64,000 nt of DNA from Pseudomonas gingeri (lineage in GTDB: Bacteria; Pseudomonadota; Gammaproteobacteria; Pseudomonadales; Pseudomonadaceae). Below, piece after piece: positions 10,301-16,476 of this stretch. Made by a program: the position numbers and the translations under genes. Within the stretch, counting starts at the first letter, position 1, and each line of letters opens with the position of its first letter. Under the pieces are notes generated by a model. It worked only from the letters and a program-made list of their open reading frames with translations, was not told the origin of the DNA and searched no databases. The stretch is taken from NCBI RefSeq assembly GCF_013386165.1, contig NZ_JACAOS010000030.1, positions 62,001-126,000 on the forward strand, in the 5' to 3' direction.

Positions 10301-10641
10301 GCGCCCAGGCCATGGCCGCCGGCAGTTTCCATTCGCCGATGTTCACCATCGCCTGGCCCAGCGGCGAGTTCGGTCCTATGGGCTGGGAAGGGGCCGTGCG
10401 CCTGGGCTTCGCCAAGGAGTTGGCCGCGCAGCCAGATCCCGAGGCGAAAAAGGCACTGTTCGACAGGCTGGTGGCGAAAGCTTATGAGCAAGGCCAGGGG
10501 ATGAACATGGCCAGTTACCTGGAGATCGACGCGGTGATCGACCCGCTGGAGACCCGCGCCTGGCTGCTGCGAGGGCTCAATGCCGCGCCACGACCGGTCA
10601 AGCGCGAAGGGAAGAAGCGACCGTTTGTGGATACTTGGTAA
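7360..10641 (+). CDS. Single-chain biotin-dependent acyl-CoA carboxylase (LCC type)
   Basis: A 1093-residue enzyme starting at the GTG at 7360 inside the ligase stop. The domain order is complete on one chain. Biotin carboxylase covers residues ~1-450 (ILIANRGEIAIRI; ATP-grasp loop KALAGGGGRGMR near 157; EANPRVQVEHTVTE near 290). A biotinyl carrier domain has the modified lysine in LEAMKM (K522). The carboxyltransferase halves cover ~600-1093 (GGGGRPGDTDF, CDTPGFMVGPEAE, GYGLGAQAMAAGSF). Length and order match the single-chain long-chain acyl-CoA carboxylases described from Mycobacterium avium and Pseudomonas. The reaction is ATP- and bicarbonate-dependent carboxylation of an acyl-CoA. The substrate is inferred from family only; a propionyl/acetyl-CoA substrate cannot be excluded. 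Confidence 0.88.
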   Translation: MSTFFTAILIANRGEIAIRIARACADLGVRSVAVFAEDDAASLHTRRADGLVPLKGRGVPAYLDMDQLIGIAVAQGCDAIHPGYGFLAENAEFARRCAAAGVRFIGPSPEVLELFGNKAAARALADRCHVPVVAGLNQAVTLEQARDFCAEHGAVMLKALAGGGGRGMRAVLKADDLPEAYARCQSEALAAFGNDALYVEQLIGAARHIEVQVLGDSTGAVSHLWERDCSLQRRNQKLLEIAPAPGLDDATREAMIACALKLAGEVQYQGIGTFEFLLDQSQPGQFYFMEANPRVQVEHTVTEQVTGVDLLHTQLRLVAGQSLAALGLLQPASPTGCAVQLRINLETLHADGSTRPAVGTLSAYEPPNGPGVRVDGYGYAGYPVSPSYDSLLAKLIVHAEDYPSALRRVYRALCEFRLEGVANNLHLLQNLLQHDQVQANQVNTRFVESHLDVLLAAQPQGHAHHYFVGAQAQATASNRQVEAPVGTLPLIAPSSGVLVCLEVAEGDAVAVGQTVAVLEAMKMEFEVKASHSGIVRAIAVHQGDSLGEGQALLFLEPAEVAGNSAENEQGLDLEHIRADLAQVLERHDRLSDARRPEAVAKRRKSGQRTVRENLADLLDEGSFIEYGALALAAQRQRRSLESLLDLSPADGLVAGIGTVGAGKFGNEAARCMTIAYDYTVFAGTQGVMNHKKTDRMLQLAEQWRLPLVLFAEGGGGRPGDTDFVGVAGLDCHTFIAMARLSGLVPLVGVVSGRCFAGNAALLGCCDVIIAARDATIGMAGPAMIEGGGLGSFTPEEVGPVAVQGPNGVIDVVVENEQEAVRVARQYLGYFQGAVTDWQCADQRELRHLIPENRLRVYDIRLVIETLADTGSVLELRRQFAPGLITAFIRLEGKSFGLMANNPAHLGGAIDAVAGDKAARFMQLCDAFDIPMISLCDTPGFMVGPEAEKQATVRHISRMFIAAASLSVPFFTVVLRKGYGLGAQAMAAGSFHSPMFTIAWPSGEFGPMGWEGAVRLGFAKELAAQPDPEAKKALFDRLVAKAYEQGQGMNMASYLEIDAVIDPLETRAWLLRGLNAAPRPVKREGKKRPFVDTW

Positions 10642-10743
10642 TCGGGGGTTACTCGTCATCGGACGGAAAACCCTGGTTACATTGAGGGTGCCTGCTGGTG
10701 GTTGACGGGAGGTCCTTAGCCTTTATGATCGTTCGCAACACGG

Positions 10744-10792
10744 CCCCTGTCGGTTGATGCGCTTCGGTGCTGATGCTGCTCAGGGGTTTTTT
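10744..10792 (+). terminator. Possible terminator after the carboxylase operon
   Basis: CCCCTG (10744-10749) pairs with CAGGGG (10781-10786), followed directly by a run of six T. The 31-base loop is long, so this is a weak call. It lies about 100 bases after the carboxylase stop. Confidence 0.35.
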
Positions 10793-10951
10793 ATTGCCTG
10801 AGTTTCTTCGTTTACCAGCCGTGCATCTGCCAATCTTGATCGACGCCCATGCCCTCCAGATTGAGGTCGAGATGGGACAGGTTTCGGGCTCTGGGTGGTC
10901 TGGTACGAGCGTATTGCCAAGCAGCGCGCCGCAAAGCACTTCATCCCCTGA
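10767..10951 (+). pseudogene. Small gene remnant with internal frameshift
   Basis: Two frames join near 10873. The upstream piece reads LPILIDAHALQIEVEMG. The downstream piece reads TGFGLWVVWYERIAKQRAAK HFIP before a TGA at 10949-10951. The downstream piece looks like a natural protein end rather than random translation. Neither piece is long enough to name a family. It sits just after the carboxylase operon, among other fragments. Confidence 0.3.
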
Positions 10952-11067
10952 TACAAATGAATTGGCAGAGCAGCACCATCCGGCTTTTCCAGGCGTAAGC
11001 AGATGGCTTTCGATCAGATAAAATGACGCGCTGTCTGGAGATGCCGGGCATCGATTGGAAGCGTCAA

Positions 11068-11580
11068 ATGCCCCCAATAAAAGAAAAGAAAGGCCAGTCA
11101 ACCTGGCTGGAGCAGGGTTTGCCTGATCTGCGCAGTGCCGGCCCCGAACTGCGTGCAAAACCACCGGCGGAAGTGAGCTCCGGTGACGACATCGCCTCGG
11201 CAATCGAGATTGTTGCTCGAAATCTGGGTTTTGTTGACCCGGCCATACGATCTATGACCATCGACACCCCGGTGGATGTCGTCACAATCTACCATCGGGA
11301 CATTCACCATATCGTTGAGAAACGAGCCGAAGCGCGAGAACGCTATGTGCGATTTGCCCTCGACACGCTGGTGGGGCCGTTGGAGGTATGGAGAGTCGAA
11401 TACGACGATCAGTCGTTCCGTCTGGCGTTCATCGGCCTCTATGAGGCCAAGCGTCAGATGCTGGTGGTGGTTGACATCCAGGACGGAAAAAGGCTCTGGA
11501 ACTTCATGCACACCGATGCGAAGTCGCTGAACAAGCACCGCCATGGTGAGCTTTTGTACAAGCGCTACGAACTTTTCTGA
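11068..11580 (+). CDS. PBECR2-like putative nuclease domain protein
   Basis: A 170-residue protein. ATG 11068 (MPPIKEKKGQSTWLEQGLP) has GGAAG six bases upstream and is preferred over ATG 11023, which lacks a ribosome site. The C-terminal ~95 residues (RYVRFALDTLVGPLEVWRVE, FRLAFIGLYEAKRQMLVVVD, GKRLWNFMHTDAKSLNKHRHGELLY) match my recollection of the PBECR2 domain. That domain belongs to the phage Barnase-EndoU-ColicinE5/D-RelE-like nucleases, usually found at the end of phage head proteins or polymorphic toxins. Here it is nearly stand-alone with a short N-terminal segment. No immunity gene is recognised next to it. Nuclease activity is inferred from the family only. Confidence 0.6.
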   Translation: MPPIKEKKGQSTWLEQGLPDLRSAGPELRAKPPAEVSSGDDIASAIEIVARNLGFVDPAIRSMTIDTPVDVVTIYHRDIHHIVEKRAEARERYVRFALDTLVGPLEVWRVEYDDQSFRLAFIGLYEAKRQMLVVVDIQDGKRLWNFMHTDAKSLNKHRHGELLYKRYELF

Positions 11581-11591
11581 CAGTCAAAGAA

Positions 11592-11620
11592 AAGGGCAGC
11601 TCTTTCGAACTGCCCTTCTA
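11592..11620 (+). terminator. Hairpin after the PBECR2-like gene
   Basis: AAGGGCAG (11592-11599) pairs perfectly with CTGCCCTT (11610-11617) around a 10-base loop, 11 bases after the stop codon. The tail is only weakly T-rich (TTCT). Confidence 0.5.
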
Positions 11621-11999
11621 AAGTATCTGCTTGATATTCATATACACACCCTCAAGCGGGGGTGTGGAGGTCTCACCCTACGCTGATGTCCAGCCATCAA
11701 CGGGGTTCCTACGCCAGTTATTGCCGCTGGAGGCAACTGGTTTCGCGCTCGTAGTCATTATCGGACCAGTCTAACGGTACCGTCAACCCTTGCAGCCTGC
11801 CAGGCACTACTGGTAAGTCGCTGTACAAAGCAGCGACCGGATTTGGCGATCCGGAATCAAGTTAGGCGCAGTTGCGTCATGTTCTTTCGTGGGTGCTATT
11901 GGCACCGGTGATTGCGATTTATGGCGGCTGTGCGCGGGAGACCTTCGAGTCTGCCAGGCTTACTCACTTGCAGGATCGTCAATTCAGGAGTTACGTAAT
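11621..11999. other. Intergenic stretch, no gene seen
   Basis: No frame here has both a ribosome site and protein-like composition. The region is less GC-biased than its neighbours. It ends with the CAGGAG ribosome site (11985-11990) of the following broken gene. Confidence 0.5.
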
Positions 12000-12259
12000 A
12001 TGACGCAATACATCTCGCTGCAAACCAATTTCCCCGATCGCCCGTTCTGCTGATCGACAGCCACGCCCCCCTGGCAAAGCTGTTGGAGTGCGCACAGCAG
12101 CGCATCAAGGCGGGTACCGATCTGCTGGAAAGCATCACGTCCGTGAGCATCACCTGCCTCGAAGATAACGACCTCTACCGATTCACCAGTGCCGCGTATC
12201 TGTTGCTTCGGGAGGGGGAGGATTTGCTGGAGGTGGTGAGGCGGCGGATTGATGGATAG
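12000..12259 (+). pseudogene. Small hypothetical gene broken by a one-base deletion
   Basis: ATG 12000 follows CAGGAG by nine bases and reads MTQYISLQTNFPDRPFC before a stop at 12051-12053. Adding one C to the CGCCCG run near 12040 restores the frame. It then reads VLLIDSHAPLAKLLECAQQR, ITCLEDNDLYRFTSAAYLLL and REGEDLLEVVRRRIDG to the TAG at 12257-12259, giving about 86 residues. This matches the general look of small helical Pseudomonas proteins of unknown function (alpha-helical, with an AAYLLLxEGxDLL pattern). A sequencing error in the C run would give the same picture. Confidence 0.55.
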
Positions 12260-12435
12260 CCGGCGTTCACCACTCGTCACAGACTTGAAAGTAAGCCCCG
12301 GCCATTTGACTGAGGCGCTCAACTCCGCCGAGGAAAGCCTTAGAACCCAGTAGATTTAGGGGGGAAAAGTGCTTATTTGACTGAAAGCTAGGAGAGCTTG
12401 ATGAGTGGCCTGTTCGGTCGGGCCGGGCCCGAAAA

Positions 12436-12471
12436 TAAAAATGCCCCGAATCAACGATTCGAGGCATTTTT
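12436..12471 (-). terminator. Terminator of the tRNA-Arg transcript
   Basis: A long near-perfect stem (AAAATGCC-CGAATC against GATTCG-GGCATTTT, 3-base loop) lies 10 bases past the tRNA 3' end. It reads into a T-rich run on the minus strand. Confidence 0.8.
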
Positions 12472-12480
12472 ATTTGCAGA

Positions 12481-12557
12481 TGGTGCACCAGGCGGGATTC
12501 GAACCCACGACCCCTGCCTTCGGAGGGCAGTACTCTATCCAGCTGAGCTACTGGTGC
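12481..12557 (-). tRNA. tRNA-Arg (anticodon CCG)
   Basis: On the minus strand a full cloverleaf is visible over 77 bases. Acceptor GCACCAG pairs with CTGGTGC. The D arm is GCTC/GAGT. The anticodon stem is CTGCC/GGCAG with loop CTCCGAA, giving anticodon CCG (reads CGG codons). The T arm has GTTCGAA, and CCA is encoded. The 3' end points towards the fragment-rich region 10.6-12.4 kb, a typical arrangement for an integration hotspot, although no second attachment site was seen. Confidence 0.95.
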
Positions 12558-12570
12558 TTATGCGGGCGAC

Positions 12571-12599
12571 ATCATACCCATGTCGGCTCGGGGCGTCCA
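12571..12599 (-). promoter_or_regulatory. Probable sigma-70 promoter of tRNA-Arg
   Basis: On the minus strand TGGACG (12599-12594) and TATGAT (12576-12571) are separated by exactly 17 bases. The -10 box ends 13 bases before the tRNA 5' end. Confidence 0.5.
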
Positions 12600-12810
12600 T
12601 TCAGGTTTTGTCAGGAAATTCTCTACGTTGGGTTTCGTCGACGAACCCCCCGGCCCGCCTCGGTTCGAGCAGTCCGTCTGGCAAGCATTGACGCCCTCCA
12701 GATCGAGGATCACCCTCAGGCAACGCTGGTTTTGCGTGCCGATCCGGCGCCCTGTCCCGGTTTCCCCCCTGAACCCGGCACGTATTCGTACTGACAAAGG
12801 AAGTTAAGGT

Positions 12811-13125
12811 ATGGCTACCGTCAACGATCAAATCACCGATGCCGTGACCCAGAGCAACGTCAAGGTGCTGGGCGAAGCCCCCGCCGAGGCGCTGGGCAGC
12901 ATTTATCAAACCATGGCCCACTCCACCGGCATCCTGTTCGAAAACGCCGTCGCGGCTCAGCAACAGCAGAACACCGAAGCCCAGGCAGCGACCAATCAGG
13001 GTGTGATGCAAATCTACAGCGTGGATACCACCGCCGCTGCGGGTGCCACCGAGAAAATTGCCCAGGCCGGTGTCTCGGACAATCTCACCAGCCTGCTCAC
13101 GGTGCTGAATTCATTCAAACCTTGA
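12811..13125 (+). CDS. RebB-family R-body protein homologue (orphan)
   Basis: A 104-residue protein with an AAGGAAG ribosome site nine bases before ATG. The sequence MATVNDQITDAVTQSNVKVL, GEAPAEALGSIYQTMAHSTG, NAVAAQQQQNTEAQAATNQG and VMQIYSVDTTAAAGA has the hallmarks of the RebB family: N-terminal VNxQITDAVTQxNVKVLGEAP, a glutamine-rich middle and a YSxDT segment. RebB-type proteins polymerise into R-bodies, the coiled protein ribbons first known from Caedibacter. R-body loci normally hold several reb genes and a regulator. None is seen on either side here, since the next gene is gabD. Function in this isolated setting is unknown. Confidence 0.75.
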   Translation: MATVNDQITDAVTQSNVKVLGEAPAEALGSIYQTMAHSTGILFENAVAAQQQQNTEAQAATNQGVMQIYSVDTTAAAGATEKIAQAGVSDNLTSLLTVLNSFKP

Positions 13126-13145
13126 GCGACCGCCCCAGCATCCCC

Positions 13146-13177
13146 GCCTTCGCGATTTCCAGGGACGTCGCGAAGGC
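13146..13177. terminator. Perfect hairpin after the rebB homologue
   Basis: GCCTTCGCGA and TCGCGAAGGC form a perfect 10-bp stem around a 12-base loop, 20 bases after the stop. There is no T run, so it could act as an RNA-stabilising element rather than an intrinsic terminator. Confidence 0.5.
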
Positions 13178-13275
13178 CCAGGATTCACGTTGATCAGAAA
13201 AACCCGGCAAAAGTGCCATTTTCGTTCTTTTTTTCGAACAGACTATTGTCCTTTACCCCCATTGATCCTAGGATT

Positions 13276-13427
13276 CGTTTGAGATTTCAAACGCTCTTGT
13301 CTGGGTGCTGAACCGCACATCGATCGCATGTGCGCTATTTATGTGCTTCGGCCCGGTGGATGAATTTCCTGACGGCAGCCCCCAAGGCGCCTTTCTACAA
13401 TTAATAATTCGCTCCGCGCATGCGCGG
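13276..13427 (+). promoter_or_regulatory. gabD leader with three palindromes
   Basis: Three dyads occupy the 320-base gap before gabD. The first is CGTTTGA-GATT-TCAAACG (13276-13293). The second is CGCACAT-N7-ATGTGCG (13314-13334). The third is a perfect 14-bp palindrome CCGCGCATGCGCGG (13414-13427), seven bases before the gabD ribosome site AAGGAA. The first two are of a size suited to dimeric regulators and the third could pair in the mRNA leader. Which protein binds is not known from the sequence. Confidence 0.45.
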
Positions 13428-13447
13428 TGCTGTTAAGGAAAGCCTAC

Positions 13448-14890
13448 ATGCAGCTCAAAGACACCCAGTTGTTCCGCCAGCAAGCCTTCATTGATGGGGC
13501 TTGGGTCGATGCGGACAATGGTCAGACGATCAAGGTCAACAACCCGGCCACGGGCGAAATCCTGGGTACCGTGCCGAAAATGGGGGCTGCCGAAACCCGC
13601 CGTGCCATCGAAGCCGCTGACAAGGCCCTGCCGGCCTGGCGTGCCCTGACCGCCAAAGAGCGTGCGAACAAACTGCGTCGCTGGTACGAGCTGATCATCG
13701 AGAACCAGGATGACCTGGCCCGCCTGATGACCCTCGAACAAGGCAAACCTTTGGCCGAAGCCAAGGGCGAAATCGTCTACGCCGCCTCCTTCATCGAATG
13801 GTTCGCCGAAGAAGCCAAGCGCATCTACGGTGACGTGATTCCGGGCCACCAGCCGGACAAGCGCCTGATCGTGATGAAGCAGCCGATCGGCGTCACCGCT
13901 GCCATCACCCCGTGGAACTTCCCGGCCGCGATGATCACCCGTAAAGCCGGTCCGGCCCTGGCCGCCGGTTGCACCATGGTGCTCAAGCCCGCTTCGCAGA
14001 CCCCGTTCTCGGCCTTCGCCCTGGCGGAACTGGCCCAACGTGCCGGTATCCCGAAAGGTGTGTTCAGCGTGGTTTCCGGTAGCGCCGGCGATATCGGCAG
14101 CGAGCTGACCAGCAACCCGATCGTGCGCAAACTGTCCTTCACCGGCTCGACCGAGATCGGTCGCCAGTTGATGGCCGAATGCGCCAAGGACATCAAGAAA
14201 GTCTCCCTGGAACTGGGCGGCAACGCTCCGTTCATCGTGTTCGACGACGCGGACCTGGATAAGGCCGTCGAAGGCGCGATCATTTCCAAGTACCGCAACA
14301 ACGGCCAGACCTGCGTCTGCGCCAACCGCTTGTACATCCAGGATTCGGTCTACGACGCGTTCGCCGAGAAACTGAAAGTGGCGGTCGCCAAGCTCAAGAT
14401 CGGCAACGGCCTGGAAGAAGGCACCACCACCGGTCCCTTGATCGACGAGAAGGCCGTGGCCAAGGTCCAGGAGCACATCGCTGATGCCCTGAGCAAAGGC
14501 GCGACCCTGCTGGCTGGCGGCAAGTCCATCGAAGGCAACTTCTTCGAACCGACCATCCTGGTCAACGTCTCCAAGGACGCCGCCGTGGCCAAGGAAGAAA
14601 CCTTCGGTCCATTGGCGCCGCTGTTCCGCTTCAAGGACGAAGCCGAAGTGATCGCGATGTCCAACGACACCGAGTTCGGCCTCGCCTCGTACTTCTACGC
14701 CCGTGACCTGGGTCGTGTGTTCCGCGTGGCCGAAGCCCTGGAATACGGCATGGTCGGGGTCAACACCGGGCTGATCTCCAACGAAGTCGCGCCGTTCGGC
14801 GGCATCAAGGCCTCGGGCCTGGGCCGTGAAGGCTCCAAGTACGGCATCGAGGACTACCTGGAAATCAAATATCTCTGCCTGGGTATCTAA
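13448..14890 (+). CDS. gabD: Succinate-semialdehyde dehydrogenase (NADP+)
   Basis: A 480-residue cytosolic aldehyde dehydrogenase that oxidises succinate semialdehyde to succinate, the second step of GABA catabolism. ATG 13448 (MQLKDTQLFRQQAFIDGAWV) has AAGGAA eight bases upstream. Visible motifs are TPWNFPAAMITRK (cofactor site), FTGSTEIGRQL, the glutamate motif LELGGNAPFIVFDDADLDKA and the catalytic cysteine in NNGQTCVCANR. Length equals that of E. coli GabD. gabT follows 173 bases downstream. Palindromes in the leader suggest substrate-responsive control. Confidence 0.95.
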   Translation: MQLKDTQLFRQQAFIDGAWVDADNGQTIKVNNPATGEILGTVPKMGAAETRRAIEAADKALPAWRALTAKERANKLRRWYELIIENQDDLARLMTLEQGKPLAEAKGEIVYAASFIEWFAEEAKRIYGDVIPGHQPDKRLIVMKQPIGVTAAITPWNFPAAMITRKAGPALAAGCTMVLKPASQTPFSAFALAELAQRAGIPKGVFSVVSGSAGDIGSELTSNPIVRKLSFTGSTEIGRQLMAECAKDIKKVSLELGGNAPFIVFDDADLDKAVEGAIISKYRNNGQTCVCANRLYIQDSVYDAFAEKLKVAVAKLKIGNGLEEGTTTGPLIDEKAVAKVQEHIADALSKGATLLAGGKSIEGNFFEPTILVNVSKDAAVAKEETFGPLAPLFRFKDEAEVIAMSNDTEFGLASYFYARDLGRVFRVAEALEYGMVGVNTGLISNEVAPFGGIKASGLGREGSKYGIEDYLEIKYLCLGI

Positions 14891-15063
14891 CCCGGCAGGT
14901 GGTTCAGCGAGAGGGGCACGAGAGCGCTGCTCCTGTCGCGTTTCAAACGACACTTTAATGTGGCCGGAACGCTGTGCCAGTCGATCATCGTATGCTGGTG
15001 CAGTGCCTCCCTGCCGCGTCATCCTTGAACCACGCCGCCCGATGAGCGGTGAATGAGGACACC

Positions 15064-16344
15064 ATGAGCAAGACCAACGCATCCCTGATGAAACGCCGCG
15101 AAGCCGCTGTACCCCGCGGTGTTGGCCAGATCCACCCGATCTTCGCCGAGTCGGCGAAGAACGCCACCGTGACCGACGTTGAAGGTCGCGAGTTCATCGA
15201 CTTCGCCGGCGGTATCGCCGTACTCAACACCGGCCACGTGCACCCGAAAATCATCGCCGCCGTGACCGCCCAGCTGAACAAGCTGACCCACACCTGCTTC
15301 CAGGTCCTGGCCTACGAACCCTACGTAGAGCTGTGCGAAAAAATCAACGCCAAGGTCCCGGGTGATTTCGCCAAGAAAACCCTGCTGGTCACCACCGGTT
15401 CGGAAGCGGTGGAAAACGCCGTGAAAATCGCCCGTGCTGCCACTGGCCGCGCTGGCGTGATCGCCTTCACCGGCGCCTACCACGGTCGTACCATGATGAC
15501 CCTGGGCCTGACCGGTAAAGTCGTGCCTTACTCGGCCGGCATGGGCCTGATGCCCGGCGGTGTGTTCCGCGCGCTGTTCCCGAACGAACTGCATGGTGTG
15601 AGCATCGACGACTCCATCGCCAGCATCGAACGCGTCTTCAAGAACGATGCCGAGCCACGTGATATCGCCGCGATCATCATCGAGCCGGTCCAGGGCGAAG
15701 GCGGTTTCTACGTCGCGCCTCCAGCCTTCATGAAACGCCTGCGTGCCCTGTGCGACCAGCACGGCATCCTGCTGATCGCTGACGAAGTGCAGACGGGCGC
15801 CGGTCGTACCGGTACCTTCTTCGCCATGGAACAGATGGGCGTTGCCGCCGACCTGACCACCTTCGCCAAATCCATCGCCGGCGGCTTCCCGTTGGCCGGT
15901 GTCTGCGGCAAGGCCGAATACATGGACGCCATTGCGCCTGGCGGCCTGGGCGGCACCTACGCCGGTAGCCCGATCGCCTGCGCTGCGGCCCTGGCCGTGA
16001 TGGAAGTGTTCGAGGAAGAGCACCTGCTGGATCGCTGCAAAGCGGTCGGCGAGCGCCTGGTGACCGGTCTGAAAGCGATTCAGGCCAAGTACCCGGTGAT
16101 CGGTGAAGTGCGTGCCCTGGGCGCGATGATCGCGCTCGAGCTGTTCGAAGGCGGCGACAGCCACAAGCCGAACGCGGCTGCCGTGGCCCAGGTGGTGGCC
16201 AAGGCCCGTGACAAGGGGCTGATCCTGCTGTCCTGCGGCACCTACGGCAACGTGTTGCGCGTACTGGTTCCACTGACCTCGCCGGACGAGCAGCTGGACA
16301 AAGGCCTGGCAATCATCGAAGAGTGCTTCGCCGAACTCGTCTGA
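15064..16344 (+). CDS. gabT: 4-aminobutyrate-2-oxoglutarate aminotransferase
   Basis: A 426-residue class III PLP enzyme that transfers the amino group of GABA to 2-oxoglutarate, feeding succinate semialdehyde to GabD. The start is ATG 15064 (MSKTNASLMKRREAAVPRGV), with GAGG ten bases upstream. Motifs seen are GTGS-type VTTGSEAVENAVKIAR, AYHGRTMMTLGLTG, the PLP aspartate in LLIADEVQTGAGRTG and the Schiff-base lysine in TTFAKSIAGGFPLAG. It ends in front of a strong terminator, closing a gabD-gabT operon. Confidence 0.95.
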   Translation: MSKTNASLMKRREAAVPRGVGQIHPIFAESAKNATVTDVEGREFIDFAGGIAVLNTGHVHPKIIAAVTAQLNKLTHTCFQVLAYEPYVELCEKINAKVPGDFAKKTLLVTTGSEAVENAVKIARAATGRAGVIAFTGAYHGRTMMTLGLTGKVVPYSAGMGLMPGGVFRALFPNELHGVSIDDSIASIERVFKNDAEPRDIAAIIIEPVQGEGGFYVAPPAFMKRLRALCDQHGILLIADEVQTGAGRTGTFFAMEQMGVAADLTTFAKSIAGGFPLAGVCGKAEYMDAIAPGGLGGTYAGSPIACAAALAVMEVFEEEHLLDRCKAVGERLVTGLKAIQAKYPVIGEVRALGAMIALELFEGGDSHKPNAAAVAQVVAKARDKGLILLSCGTYGNVLRVLVPLTSPDEQLDKGLAIIEECFAELV

Positions 16345-16365
16345 GTTGTGACGCGATAGACAAAA

Positions 16366-16389
16366 AGACCCGCTCCGGCGGGTTTTTTT
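16366..16389 (+). terminator. Intrinsic terminator of gabDT
   Basis: The stem ACCCGC/GCGGGT with a TCCG tetraloop is followed by seven T, 22 bases after the gabT stop. Confidence 0.9.
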
Positions 16390-16476
16390 GTTTCACGTTA
16401 TCGCAATAGTGGCTTTTGGCTGTATCTGGCGATGCGTATTGACTAAGGTGTCAGGATTGCTCTCGGAGAGTGCTTG

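Noticed and set aside
10649..11203. 184-codon minus-strand frame after the carboxylase
   Set aside because: Low-complexity composition, no ribosome site, and it runs antisense to the start of the PBECR2-like gene.
12398..12691. Plus-strand frame reading GGIRTHDPCLRRAVLYPAELL
   Set aside because: This is the well-known false translation of the antisense strand of a tRNA gene; the tRNA-Arg occupies the same bases.
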